DNA of 64,000 nucleotides, taken from the NCBI GenBank assembly GCA_029216955.1, contig JANAVB010015600.1:38152039-38216038 (forward strand), given 5' to 3'. The notes beneath the pieces were generated by a model. That model had not been told where the DNA came from. It ran no database searches and was given only the letters and a program-made list of their open reading frames with translations. Origin of the DNA: Iris pallida. Lineage: Eukaryota; Streptophyta; Magnoliopsida; Asparagales; Iridaceae. Positions 21,330 to 33,215 of the stretch are shown here, in pieces. Both the position numbers and the translations under genes were made by a program. Each line of letters begins with the position of its first letter. The first letter of the stretch is position 1.

Positions 21330-23084
21330 ATGGCGACTCTGCTGGGGACAAACTTCTCCATGGCTGAGGAGTTGGTGACGCAATCGGATGCAGCCAAACT
21401 TGGCTCCACACAACAGAAGATGGTCGTCCGGTTCGACCAACAGGCGTTTGAAGAAATGCTCTGCGACGGGAGCGCTGGCCCGGTCCAGAAGCGAACCTGC
21501 ACGAAGAAAGCTCGCAGGGAGTGGAGGCCAAAATCGTTTGCTCCTCCCCAAGCTCTGGACGGAGTACTCTCTGCTGCCCAAGACGGCAAAGGTAGCTCTC
21601 ATATGGCCCCACTTTAAGCCATAGAGGACTCTGTTGTCCCCAAGTCCGGCAGAGGAAAGCACTACGATATTGGACTTACAAGGGCAACGAGTGATTCTAC
21701 GTGCTCCAGGAAGAAGCCGAACAAAGGCACTAGCCGTAGGCTGAACACTCATGCTGCCAAGATTGTCAACCGTATGCATGATGTTCATGCGGCCGAAACT
21801 GCCAGCCGAATGCATAACACCTATATGGCTAAGATTTCTAGCCGCATGGAAAAGACTCATGCGGCCGAGACTTCCAGCCGCATGAAGAAGGCCCATACGG
21901 CTACGATTGCCAGCTGCATGAAGACTGTTGATTCCAGCCGCATGCTGTCTGCTCAATGCGGCTCAGTCTTCGATCGCCTCTCCTATGGTCCTGATCTCTC
22001 ATGCTCCCGAGAAAACATGTCTGACTCTCTCCAGCACCACTTAGGCTCATTCTACTATGTGCCCTCATGCACTAGAGTGAAGAAGTCTAGGGCAACACGA
22101 GCTTGGCGAGCTCAGTCCGCTGTCCCGACCCCTGACCATCCGAGCGTTCCACATACTGTTATGCAGGCCTCTGATGGGAAGTTTTACAGAACCATTCGAG
22201 TCCAGCGTTCGGTGGCAAACGGACAGAGTGGTTCCCAAAAGTCTTCCAAAACCCAGGGAGCAACCCTGGTCGTTCCAGGCCCATTTGACTTGCGTGAGCT
22301 TATCCTCTACAAGCGCAAGAAAAGAGAAGAGGCCTCGATGTGCAAAAAATCCTCCCACGGACGTCACTGCACCCAAGTTATTATAAACTGCTGTTACAAC
22401 AATGCGACGGTACGAGAAGACCGGCAGTCCATCTTCCAAAGATTACAACAGTCGAGCTCAGAGGATGAGGCGCCTTCCATCGTCTCCTGCAACTCTATAC
22501 AGAAAATCTTCGTCGATGGGAGAGGGAAGAAGATGAACATTTTTGGCCCAAAGATTTCAACCATTGTGACTAAGAAACTGTCGTCTAGACGGTTGCCCAC
22601 CACCGAAGTTTTCCAAGGTACCCATTCAAAGACGAAATCTGCTACAGTAGGAAACTCATCATCCATATCACTGGGGGTTGCTGGAACTGGGGGTAGCTCT
22701 ACTCCGAACATCCACGACAATCCGATGTTCCAAGGAGACAAGCCAGGGGAAATAACTCTCCCATCAGATGTAGCAGATCCCGACGTCCCTGAGGACGTCC
22801 ATAACTCTCAAGATGAAGCAAGCTCTGAAGCTGGGGGTACTATCCATTCTGAATTCGAACCAGAGGAGAACATTTCCACATACCCCGATGACTTTTTGGT
22901 ACAGGGGTATGAGTCGGAGGGCACGTCATCCACCGTTCCTTCCACTTTTACTCATGTGAGGACGGTATTTATGACAAACGAGCTTCTAGCGAGCCAACCA
23001 CTCCTTGCCCAGCATCGAGTTCCAAACTGGGGGTCTCTAGTTTGCCAACGACTCCACGTTCTGCTCCACCAGCGGAACCCCTGA
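21330..23084 (+). pseudogene. gag: G1 gag N-terminal region with 12-residue repeats, core domain deleted
   Basis: ATG 21330-21332 overlaps the PBS and starts a frame (MATLLGTNF) also conserved in G2; another in-frame ATG lies at 21318 inside the LTR end. One TAA interrupts at 21615. About residues 145-210 hold degenerate 12-residue repeats (HAAETSSRMKKA type) encoded by ATGCGGC/AGCCGCAT DNA. A basic segment follows (FYYVPSCTRVKKSRATR, then SAVPTPDH) shared with the LTR-embedded copies in G2/G3, then an acidic, Ser-rich stretch. Near residue 550 (HVRTVFMTNE) the sequence leaves the G2 gag and jumps to the post-protease linker: capsid core, zinc knuckle and protease are deleted. Confidence 0.8.
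21331..21348 (+). other. G1 primer-binding site
   Basis: TGGCGACTCTGCTGGGGA begins three bases after the LTR end. It is not the initiator-Met type. The same 18 bases occur at the G2 5' LTR (36954-36937, minus). Sites of this type occur in Tat-lineage elements; I could not assign the tRNA with certainty. The gag ATG (21330-21332) overlaps it. Confidence 0.85.
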
Positions 23085-23917
23085 TGATCAAGTTGTCCAA
23101 GCCATCCTCTCAATCTTCATTTATACAGGGGGTGGCCGAAGAAGAACTAGAACTGGCCAAGTATGTGGCTTCTCACACTGATATTCTATCCGCAGATGAT
23201 GTAATCCCGCTAGAAAAGATACCTTACTTCATCAATAAAGGGCTATCTTTGAACTATATCGAGCTTAATAAGCTTTATACAATGTACGCTATGGAACACT
23301 GTATAGGCGCTCACCTACCCACACAGGTGACAAATGTTTACACCACAAATCAGCTCACTCCCATGGAAGACGCTTACCGCATAATCGAGGGAGGGGACCA
23401 TCCAATCATCTTCGGTCGGAAGAATGATCTACAGCCCTTCACCATAGAAGAAGTCAATCTCGAATCGGACGCCGGGAGACTGCCTCTCTATCTATATAGC
23501 CCCCAATCCAAATACCTCATACAAAAATAGGGGTATGATCGGGAGACTACGCCCGGTTTGAAGTACGACACTGGTCGATGATTACCTTTAAAGTCGCCGG
23601 TCCCGGTTGGTAAACCACAGGACTACTACAACAATCGATGCGGACTGGGATATGTTACGCCTGCAACGACCCCTGAAATCTCAGATGAGGAATGCGACTG
23701 GCATTCACACTCAACCAGATCACCAACTTCTGATTCAGATATCAGTATCGGGAATGTTTTCAGGCAAGTCCTGTCTGTCAATATCGCATAAGTGGATGCT
23801 TACGAAGAAGGTGAAGACCTTCCTGAACTCCTCGAATTAGAGCGTTGGGCCCAACAGTTGGATGCACAATAGGAGAAGCAGTTTGAACAAAGAGAGCCTC
23901 CTACTGAAGATGAGGTC
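23042..23917 (+). pseudogene. G1 linker between (deleted) protease and RT
   Basis: A new frame starts at 23042 and remains the same to 27187. The linker contains PLMIKLSKPSS, KIPYFINKGLSLNYIELNKLY, IIFGRKNDLQPF, LPLYLYSPQSKYLIQK, then after a stop QDYYNNRCGLGYVTP and VFRQVLSVNIA. All of these have counterparts in G3 (48232-47742 and 44270-43949). Stops at 23528, 23576, about 23788 and 23870. The function of this linker in Tat polyproteins is not known to me. Confidence 0.75.
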
Positions 23918-25430
23918 ATGCAAGTGGATCTCGGCAGCGACTCTTCTCCAAAACTAATCTTCGTTAGTAAAAGCCTGACAGACGAAGAGCGAGAATCGCT
24001 ACTGGTATTCGTCCAAGAATATATCGACGTGTTCTCCAGGAACTATGAAGACATGCCAGGGCTAAACCTCGATATTTCTCTTCATAAGCTCAACATTTGG
24101 CCAGATGCGAAGCCAGTCAAACAATAGCAACGACGCTTCCGCCCAGGCATCATGGATGCGATCGAAGTCGAAGTCAACAAACTGATAGCCAGCAGCTTCA
24201 TTCGTGAGAAACAACATCCGGACTGGGTTGCCAACATAGTACTGGTCAAAAAGAAGAATGAAAAGATTCGAATCTGCATCGACTTTCGCAATCTCAACAA
24301 GGCGTGTCCCAAAGATGAGTTCCCCCTCCCTATCACAGACATCATGATTGACAATACCTGCGGCTTCGAACGTATGTCATTCATGGATGGCTTCTCGTGG
24401 TATAACCAAATTAAGATGTCCCCCGACGATGAAAAGCATACATCATTCCGAACACCAATAGGCACGTTCTGCTACACAGTCATGACTTTCGGTTTAAAGA
24501 ACGTTGGCGCCACCTATCAGAGAGCTATGGGCATCATCTTTAGAGACCACTTGCACAAAATAGTAGAATTCTATGTGGACGACATCGCCGTCAAAAACCG
24601 CTCTAAGGAAGATCACCTGCATGATCTAAGGACGGTATTCGACCTGATGCGAGCGCACAATTTAAAAATGAATGCTACCAAATCCTTCTTTGGTGTATCC
24701 AGTGGGAAGTTCCTGGGTTTCATCATCACCTCCCAGGATATCCACGTAGACCCTGAGAAGACAAAGGCGATCATGGAGATGGGTCCCCCGAGAAATCTTC
24801 GAGAACTCCGAAGCCTCCAAGGGAGGTTAGCTTACATCAGGAGGTTCATTTCTAACCTCTCCGAGTGATGTCAGCCATTCATCCATCTCATAAAAAAGGG
24901 CATCTCATTCGTATGGAATGAAGAATGCCAGTGTGCCTTCGACAGCATCAAAGAATATTTGTCGAACCCTCCAGTCCTGGTGGCCCCGGTTGCTGGAAAA
25001 CTATTCCTGCTCTATGTACGAGCAATGAAGCATTCCCTTGGCGCTCTGCTAGCACAAAACAACGATGCAGGCCATAAGCAAGTGATATATTACCTCAGCC
25101 GAATGATGATTGGGCCAGAGCACCGATACACTACCGTGGAGAAGGAATGCCTCGCCTTGGTATTCGCCATTCAAAAGATGCGACACTATGTCACGGGACA
25201 AACCATACATGTGATATCACGAGTCAACCCCCTCAGGGTCCTCATGACTAAACCAGTGGCACTCAGCTCTCGCCTCGTTACATGGGCAATATTACTGTCC
25301 CCCTACCATATGATCTTCGTCCCGCAAAAGGTTGTTATAGGTCAAGCTCTGGCAGACTTTTTAGCAGCCCACCCAAGCTCGGAGTCGGTCAGAATATATG
25401 AAGAAATCCCAGATGAGATCGCCGACTCGC
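23918..25430 (+). pseudogene. pol: G1 reverse transcriptase and RNase H
   Basis: RT starts with the LTDEERESLLVFVQEYIDVF leader. It then has KVNKLI-like finger, CIDFRNLNKACPKDEFPLP, MDGFSWYNQIKM, TFCYTVMTFGLKN, and the catalytic YVDD at 24572-24583, followed by the thumb/connection (KCQFDS-type, then SNPPVLVAPVAGK) and RNase H (YYLSRMM, YTTVEKECLALVFAIQKMRHY). Stops at 24125 (TAG) and 24866 (TGA). No frameshift. RT copies element RNA; RNase H removes it. The motif set is of Ty3/gypsy type. Confidence 0.93.
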
Positions 25431-25877
25431 ACGCGGCCTCTCACCATGATATATGGCGAATGTTCTTCGACGGCGCTTCAAGGACCGGACCCAAGGACAA
25501 CATCGTCGTCGGAGTCAGGGTAGTGCTGGTTTCTCCTTTCGGACTGGTGATCAACCGCGCTTACTCCCTCACGGAACTTTGCTCTAACAATGTGGCCGAG
25601 TACAACGCTTTAGTCATTGGCCTCCAACTTGCAAGAGAGCTGGGGGTAGAATATCTTGAAGCATACGGTAATTCATAATTAATCATCAATCAGATCCGGG
25701 GTTCATACGAAGTATGCCATGAAGATATGATCCCCTATCACCAAATAACGATTAACATTATCTCGTCATTTGAAGGGTTCTTCATCGAACACGTCCCCAG
25801 ACTCCAAAATTTTGAAGCCGATGCCTTAGCTGGCCTTGCCGCTTTTCTAGCGGTTCCGAACTATGCTCATTAATTGG
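25431..25877 (+). pseudogene. pol: G1 second RNase H (aRH) domain
   Basis: After RNase H comes a second module: WRMFFDGASRTGPKDNIVVG, then NNVAEYNALVIGLQLARELGV, a stop at 25676, and HVPRLQNFEADALAGLA. Asp and Glu residues of the DGAS, EYNAL and NFEADAL motifs are preserved. A second, archaeal-type RNase H between RT-RH and integrase is characteristic of the Tat lineage. A further TAA near 25874 ends the segment. Confidence 0.88.
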
Positions 25878-26077
25878 TGGATGTGATAGGCCATGAACTG
25901 GTCTGTCCCAAGAACAATGTTCAATTCGTGGCGAGTTATGCCGCTTAGACGATCGACGAAGCACCAGACTGGAGACAACCATTCATTGACTTCGTAGTCT
26001 ATGACGTTCTGCCGGAGGACCCAAAGGAAGCCACCTCTATCAGAAGGCATTCTTTCAGATTCTTCTACGATACAGAG

Positions 26078-27187
26078 ATGAAATGTCTGTCAAACGCAGA
26101 AGCCAAAGAAGCCGTACGCGAAGCTCATGACAGTGTCTGCGGGGCCCATCAGCCTGGCCCAAAATTACAAGATCGTCTTCACCGAATTGGCTACTACTGG
26201 CCCACGATGGTAGTAGATGCGATAGAATATACAAAAAAGTGCAAAGCCTGCCAAGTCCACGCGAACTTCATCCACCAACCATCCAAATTTCTACATTCGA
26301 CAGTGGCGTCCTGGCCATTCGAAGCATGGAGAATGGATATCATCGGTCCGATCACTCTATCTTCTTCCCGAGGACATCGCTTCATACTCGCCATCACAGA
26401 TTACTTCTCCAAATGGGCGGAAGCTGTTCCGCTTGCAGAAGTGAAGACTTCAAACGTGATCAGCTTCCTCAAGCATCACGTCATCTATCGCTTTGGACTG
26501 TCCCGAAGGATCATCCATGATAATGGTCCACAGTTTGCAAGCCACACCTTCTATCGGTTCTGCGATAAGTACCGCATCCAGAATATTGCTTCAACGCCAT
26601 ACAATCCGACAGCGAATGGGTTGGCAGAAGCATTCAACAAAACCATCATCAAGTTGCTCAAAAAGTTCTTATCATCCAATAAACGCAACTGGAACGAGAA
26701 GCTTGGTGAATGCTTATGGGCGTACCGTACTACAGTCCGAACAGCCACATGGAACACACCATTCTCCTTGGTATACGGAAGTGAGGCAGTTCTCCCATTG
26801 GAGACTCAAATACCCTCGTTCCACGTTGCTCTCACTTACCAATTGACGATGGACGATAACTACCGTCGCCGACTACAAGAGTTGGAGGCCTTAGATGAAA
26901 AGTACCTCTTGGCTCAGCAACGAATCGAGCTATACCAAGCACGCATCTCCGGAGCCTTCAACAAGAAGGTTAAAATTAGAACATTCCAAGTGGACGATCT
27001 CGTTCTGGCAGTTCGAAGGTCGATGGTTATGACTCACAAAACTGCCGACAAATTCTAGCCAAAATGGAAAGGTCTATTTATCATTGAGGCTGTATTCTCC
27101 AACGGTACTTACCGCCTCGCAAAACAAAATAGAGACTTGCTCATGTTGCCCGTCAACGACAAGTTTCTGAAGAAATATTATATCTAA
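26078..27187 (+). pseudogene. pol: G1 integrase
   Basis: HHCC zinc domain (EAHDSVCGAH ... CKACQVHA), then the DDE core: Asp in RMDIIGP (about 26333), Asp in IIHDNGPQF (about 26519), Glu in NGLAEAFNK (about 26625). A C-terminal basic domain ends KFLKKYYI with TAA at 27185-27187. One TAG near 27056 breaks it. The catalytic residues are all present. It would insert the cDNA and make 5-bp duplications, consistent with CTGGT. The region 25877-26077 is linker with one more stop. Confidence 0.92.
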
Positions 27188-27202
27188 ACGACATTCTCCA
27201 AA

Positions 27203-27650
27203 TCCCAGATTATTGAGTTATGTACCCGCTGGTGCCGCTGAACTCACATTCACAAAATCCCAGATGATTGAGTTATGTACTCGCCGGTACCGCTGAACTC
27301 ACACACTCACAGATCCCAGATTATTGAGTTATGTACCCGTCGGTATCGCTGAACTCACATTCACACAGATCCCAGATTGTCGAGTTATGTACCCTCTAGT
27401 ACCGCTAAACTCACATTCTTTTTCCAAATATCCCAGATAGCTGAGTTATGTACCTGCTGATACCGCTGAACTCACATCCCGACTACAAATCTTCCAGAAT
27501 GACTAGTCATGTACTTTTTCGTACCACTGAATTCACGCTTTTCCTCCAAATATCCTAGATTATCGAGTTATGTACCCGCAGATGCCTCTGAACTCACATT
27601 CCGGTCACTCTTTTAGGTAGTAAATCATGTATGATCATACCTCTGAACTT
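27203..27650 (+). repeat. Eight-copy array of a 33-nt imperfect hairpin unit downstream of G1 pol
   Basis: Units such as GAGTTATGTACC + CGCTGGTACCG + CTGAACTCAC recur every ~55-65 bp, joined by spacers containing CCCAGAT. Each unit can pair GAGTT with AACTC and GTAC with GTAC. The last two copies are degenerate. Two copies in opposite orientation occur in G2 (18970-19065). Confidence 0.8.
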
Positions 27651-27734
27651 ATTTCTCTGAAAGAGCTCCTCCCTCATGATCCACTACCCGTACTCTCAGT
27701 GAACAAAAAGGGTAACGGATCCACAAATTTCCAA

Positions 27735-28165
27735 AACGACCACGTCGATGTTACCTCTGAGTCGTTTCACTTCCGCCAAAAACAAATCACCCCTCTACAT
27801 AAAACTTCCACGTCCTCATTACCTCTGAGTCATTTTATGTACCCCTTCATGGAGCCCACTCCTACCACGTCCTTATTACCTCTGAGTAGGAAGGCTCCAT
27901 CGAAGAAACCCTCATATTTGCCATGTCCTCATTACCTCTGAGTAAATATGTTGGTTCTCTCTCGACTTATTATCTCTACCGAAAAAAAACCCCAGGGTAC
28001 GCCAAGGATAATAGGTCCACGAATATCCTCTGTTGACCACAAATATCCTTCGTTGAGTCCACTCCTGCTATGTCCTCATTACCTCTGAGTAGGAAGACTC
28101 GACGGTAAAACCCCCATACTTGCCATGTCCTCATTACCTCTGAGTAAGTATGTTGGTTTTCTCTC
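27735..28165 (+). repeat. Six copies of the CCACGTCCTCATTACCTCTGAG repeat family in G1
   Basis: Copies at about 27739, 27808, 27865, 27920, 28068 and 28118, with flanks that also resemble each other (GTAGGAAGGCTCC, AAATATGTTGG). The same motif in reverse orientation fills 17640-18620 in G2 and 38975-39100 and 43340-43870 in G3. No coding sequence. Confidence 0.8.
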
Positions 28166-28604
28166 TCGTCTTATTATCCGTATCCTAAACCAGGGTATGC
28201 CAAGGATAATAGGCCCACAAATGTCCTCTGCTAACTACAAATACTGTACTAAGTTTCCTAGTACATGTACATCATTCCTCATCATGCCCCAGGAGCCCAG
28301 CTGCTCCATGGCATTCTTTCTTCCGATACTTGGAACGTCCATGACCACCTTGTCGTGGAATTATTCTAGGTATCTCTATCAAACTTGTTATCCGTACCAA
28401 AAACCCAGGTATGCCAAGGGTAACAGGTCCACAAACAAGCCCCCCAAGCGGGGCAAACACCACCATAACACCACAAGCACAACAAGCAGTACAAATAAAG
28501 GGTAGAATAGAGCATACTCTTTTATTTGGAAGGCGAAAGTACTACATGATCTAGGGACAATGTCCCAGGAAAAGAACGAAAACAAAAAGAAGGAAAAAAG
28601 CCGT
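28166..28604. other. Spacer 3' of the G1 antisense gene
   Basis: Mixed remnants of the repeat units (AGGTCCACAAA, GGTATGCCAAGG). It would be the 3' untranslated region of the antisense gene. No other feature seen. Confidence 0.35.
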
Positions 28605-30023
28605 CTATGGTTCGGCGGTACATAATTCCAGGAGACGATTCTTCACCAAGGTGGTCCCCCGTTCAAGCCGATGCTTAGCTCGACGTTCAGCCTCCTGGGA
28701 CAACCGCTCTGTATTATCCAAGTCTATATGTGCCCGCCAGCCGTCCTCCAACTTCTTTAGGGCAAGCTCCAGGCCAGTAGAAGCTCGATTAACTCTGTCA
28801 GCCTCCTGGATAATTAACCCCCTTTCGGTGCGGGCAGCCTCAAGCTCAGACTCCAGAAAAGCTAATTTCCTCTGAAGCTCAAGGATCTGCTCCCGTATGT
28901 CAATGACCCCACGGGAGGCAGTCGCTTCCTGAGCCATAACATCTTCACTTTTGCGGCTCAACTGATCATATCGATCAGACATATCGCGGAGGTCCTTCAG
29001 TATGGCCGGCTTGGTCTTATCCTGAGCAGCCCTTATCTTCTCTACAGCAACTATGAGAAAACTGCGCCCCTGATCTATAGCAGCAGACAGATCAGCCTAC
29101 CGTAGCACCTGAAGCTGGGCCACCAGCTGATCAGCCTCCAGTAATTTTACCTCCAGAAGCGCAGCTACCCCCGCCCCACCGGGAAGAGTCTTAAGAATAT
29201 CAATATGACCCTAGGCACATTGTCGGGCCAAGGCAAAAGAGGTCCCTCGTTCCACAGCAGCCGCTACCCCTCTCTTCAAGTGGCGATAGAAGCTGTCAAC
29301 CACATCCTGTGATGCTTCGTCCAGAACCTCTGTAGAGGACGGCGTCAAAGGAAGCGTGGCCGGCAACGTCGAAGGAGGCACGCTAGAACTTGCCACCAGG
29401 AAGACAAATTTTGAGCGGAATGATGCGCGGATAGTGGCTAACTCCTCTTCCGCCACCCGAAGAGTCTGGACACTCGTCAGGGCAGAGAGGTCGACTCTCG
29501 GAGCCGCCTGAGCAGAAGAGGACGCAAGGACCATTATCCCTTGCCCCGGCTGTGCCGCCACCTGACTTCTCGAACTCGAGCCAGCACAAGGCCCTTCAAT
29601 ATGAGTCTAAAGAAGAGGGGGTACGCTCCTCTCCGCCAGTTCTCCTTCGGCAGAGCCTACCATAACAATATCCGTCATCGGCACTGAAAGGGTAGGACCT
29701 GCATGCCCAGAGCAACCATCAATCGACGTAACCCAAAGGATGTGATGATAGAGCGAATGGGCCTCTTCATTAGTCAAAATTTGGCTTATCTTACCAAGGG
29801 AGGATCGCGGAGGCCGAGGTTCGTTCACAACTGCCATATTCTCCTCACTAGTACCCTCCAAACCAAATTTGGCTGGCTCTTCTGTCCCAACCACCCCGGA
29901 GGGAGGTACGACTCGATCAGCGTTATCTTGATAAAATTTAGCAGTTTTTGGGACAGGTTCATCGGAGCCCCCGTCGTCTCGAGTCACGACCTCAGCAACT
30001 TGAGATTCCTCTTCTCCTGACAT

Positions 30024-30104
30024 CTACGAGAGGGAAGGAAAATGATTAAGATCAAGGCTAGAAGAAAGGAAGAACTAAATAAAGATGGTAGAAACTCGCT
30101 TTAC
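30024..30104 (-). other. Intron 2 of the G1 antisense gene (81 bp)
   Basis: Donor GTAAAG at 30104, acceptor CTCTCGTAG ending at 30024, pyrimidine-rich 3' part with TCTTCTAG. Both exons are in phase 0 across it. Eighty bases is a normal plant intron length. Confidence 0.7.
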
Positions 30105-32500
30105 CGCCGGAGCGGGGTCGACCTCCTCGCTTCTCTCCCTTATAGTTAGCCTGCGATGTCTGGTCACAGCCAGTTTTTGGGAGTGAAGAATACCGCCAAC
30201 AGGGGACACTTGTCTGCTACGCTTCCGTACAGGACCAGGTGCAATAGGTGGCTGATTCGCCACTATCTCATCTGACGAAACAGGCGGCTGATCCGCCCCA
30301 ACATCTTCCACCGGGAGGGAAAAGTTATCTGCATCATGCTCGTCCTCCTCATCCTCCGCATTGGTGGAGTCCGAGTCGGGCATTTCGACCATATTCTTCT
30401 TCTTCCTCCTCGTCTTGGCCCCTGAGGCTTCTCGTCCAGGCCGGGTACCAACAATAAAACTGACACCCAGGTTAAAAACGATGGGGAGCTTATTTGCCAT
30501 AACATGGTATAGGGCCGCCATATACAAAATCTCTACCGGTGCCTCAATACCAGGAACCGAAAAAATGGCACGGGTATGGAATGTATCTTAGTAGTGTCAG
30601 GCCCTGACACAGTCAAGGAGGCTACCTTCGAAACCCAGACAAGAGCTGGGACTGTCCCAAAAAAGCTGGCTGTACCTAAACTGTCGGGCAAACCTACTGG
30701 GCAGGTAAGGCTCCAAGAAGACAGCATTGCGGTTGCGGTATACCAGGTGGACGGGGCGGATGTTACGCAACCACAGAAGCATATGGCCATCTAGAAGCTG
30801 AGGAGGCCCAATACCGTCGAGATATACGTCTGCTATTTCCTCAGCAGTAAAATGAGGGACGGATACGAAAAAGTCGTACCTATCTGCTCTCGCCAAAGCC
30901 ATCCGGCAGGCACGCATGGTCTCGTACTCCCAAGACTCGTTGCGATAACGGAAGATAAAAGTGTCATCAGCAATCACGCCATCTTCAGAACCCGGCCTCA
31001 TCAAAGACGAACAGTGCATCAGCAGCCACCCCATCAGATAATGATAGGGCAGCTCAGTCCGTTCAAAGTCTTTCGTCATATCGTGGACAATAACCTTGGA
31101 CGCAAAAGTACGGAGGCCACGGTGTATGCTGTACACCATGGCCGGAATGAGAGCTAGTTTGACTCCAAAAACTAGCTTCACAGCAGGGAGGATAAAATCA
31201 CGGCTGATCCTCTCAATAGAACCAGCTCCTCCCGAGACTACGCAATTCCGCAGCCATACCACCAAGAATCCTGCCAGGAGCGCCTTCTCTAATAGCTCTT
31301 GGGTATCCTGATAAAAATAACCAAAAGAGTCGGTCTGACTCCTAAATCAATCACTGGTGGTGGCCACCCTCTTGGCCGACGACACCAAGGCCTGAACCGC
31401 CTCCCAGGATTGAAGACTTCTAGAAGTAACTCGGCCTGAGGCTCCCGTCGAGAAGAGATAGCTTACCCAGTCCTTAGTGTGGGGAGCATTCCCTTCCGAG
31501 CTGCTATTCTTCTTGGCTATCTGCTGACACGTGCTATAGTGGCACAATATCTCCTGATAAATAGCCACGAAACCCGGATATCGTTCTTCCAGCTCTTCGA
31601 ACTCCTCATTCGTAGGAGTGTATACCTCAAAAGCTTCATCCCCCCAAGGAAGCTTGGAAACCACGTGCATCTCATGGAGTACAAGCCCCATTTCCCCTAT
31701 AGGTGTATAGAAGGTTTTCGTACGACGGTTGTACATCTCCAGCAGAGCCATAAATAATTTTTTGTTTACAGGTAAGCCGTGGCTGGTGCCCCGAATAGCG
31801 TGATAAAGATCAATCTCATGCAGAAAAGTCTCATACTTTCACGAGATCCACATAGACAGATTGATCCACGAGGGGATAGGGTGTATCCAACTTGGGAGTG
31901 CCAACCGGCCAATTGGATAGGAGCCTTTCCGAGCGAGTTGGTTCAGGAAAGTATCGGCTGCAGAAAATATGAAGTTGGGACCCGACACATTCAAGAAAGT
32001 ACCCGGGTCCAATCCTATTACATAGCGGCTGGCATGTACCTTGCCCGCACACACTGACTTCATGCTGTTGTTGTAATGGATGTCGCCCACAAACATCCCA
32101 TTCTGGGTAGGGGTCAAAGACTCTTCCATCTTCCTGTCCAATGGGAGCATATTAAACCAAGATAGTGGAAAGTGATGCTCCATTTGAGGGATGCGGATCG
32201 CCATCCCGTTAGAAATAAAGCTCCAATTCTTCGACACGTCCGGAACTTGACTATTCTTCACAGTCAAAGCGTCTCCGAAGAAGAACGTAGGCTTCAGGTA
32301 CTCCCCTTCTAATTTTTCTGAATTCATCATGGCATATAGGAAGCAGAAGGGTTGGTTCTTGAGGGCATTCAACCTCGTCAAAGGCTCGTCACTAGAAAAC
32401 TGGTCCGCCACATACCGAACTATCTGGTCATACCTATAGCCCATAGCGGCTTGGGCCTGACCCATCAGAGCTTCCCCCACATCATTAACTGGGAAATTCA

Positions 32501-32952
32501 CTGAAAAGAGGACAAAAGAAATAAGTTAAAAAGATGGACAAGTAGAAATGATTGGTGTTTTCGAGCTTATGCGGCTCCAATTTAGTGGAGTCTCATACGG
32601 CCCAACTCAGAAATACTTATGTGGCTCCGTCCAGCGAAGGTTCATGCTGCAGTGTTTTCATATGGCTCTGTTCAAACGAAGTCTCATGCGACATAGTTTG
32701 GATAAGTTTATGCGGCTCATACGACAAATAAATTCATGCGAGCCTATACGGCCCAGCACAGCTTATTTGGTCCCGTTGGCGAAGTGCTTATGCGGCCACA
32801 GTAACAATTCTCATGCGGCTCGGACATGGAGTATACCCCATGCGGCTCGGACATGAGACATACATGCGGCACACATGAAGATGAAGGCTCGCGCATAGAA
32901 CATGCGACATAGCAACAACAGTTAGGGTTTCAAGCTCACACAGCGTCCTTAC
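32501..32952 (-). other. Intron 1 of the G1 antisense gene (452 bp), filled with ATGCGGCT-type motifs
   Basis: Donor GTAAGG at 32952, acceptor TCCTCTTTTCAG ending at 32501. Splicing would join GCTG to TGAAT and keep one frame. About a dozen ATGCGGCT variants (TATGCGGCTCC, CATGCGGCTCGG, CATACGGCCC) lie at 32568-32885. Confidence 0.65.
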
Positions 32953-33215
32953 CAGCAATAGGGAGGTGGACGTCGGGGTGAACTGCGGGCACGTCGGCTG
33001 GCGGAAGAGCTGCCACATTATCATTCGTCGACGCAGTCGAAGTAGAAGCAGCTTTCCTGCCCTTCGCCACCGCAGCCGAGGAAGATGCTGTCTTTTTATC
33101 CTTCGCCGCAACAGTTTTCTTGGGAGCCATTGGTGATCGGAGAAGAGGATGACAGTTAGGACAGAAAAGGCTTGAGTCGAAGGAGAGAGTAAAGAGATTT
33201 CTTCTCTTAATTACT

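Larger units (their letters stand above)
28605..33130 (-). pseudogene. G1 antisense extra gene: plant-mobile-domain-like core plus coiled-coil C-terminus, two introns
   Basis: Exon 1 33130-32953 encodes a Lys/Ala/Ser-rich N-terminus (MAPKKTVAAKDKK). Exon 2 32500-30105 holds the core: GEALMGQAQAAMG, FFFGDALTV, HYNNSMKS, GEMGLVLHEMHVVSKLPWGDEAF, YHYLMGWLL, PSRFARQF, then an acidic/basic low-complexity tail. Exon 3 30023-28605 ends in a ~110-residue coiled coil (ILELQRKLAFLESELEAAR). The GEMGL.LHE...LPW block resembles the plant mobile domain (aminotransferase-like PMD) known from MAIN/MAIL proteins and plant transposons. Exons keep one phase over 4 kb. About seven in-frame stops (near 31836, 31348, 30594, 30588, 29609, 29213, 29102) break it; most fit single C-to-T changes. 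A homologue lies at 39288-43182 in G3, also antisense to its element. Confidence 0.8.

Noticed and set aside
30248..31311. Plus-strand frames opposite the G1 antisense gene
   Set aside because: Shadows of the minus-strand coding frame; no homologue in G3.
28605..33130. A host plant-mobile-domain gene or a Mutator-like DNA transposon
   Set aside because: It lies inside the LTR pair and target duplication of G1, a homologue lies in G3 at the same place, and no terminal inverted repeats were seen around it.
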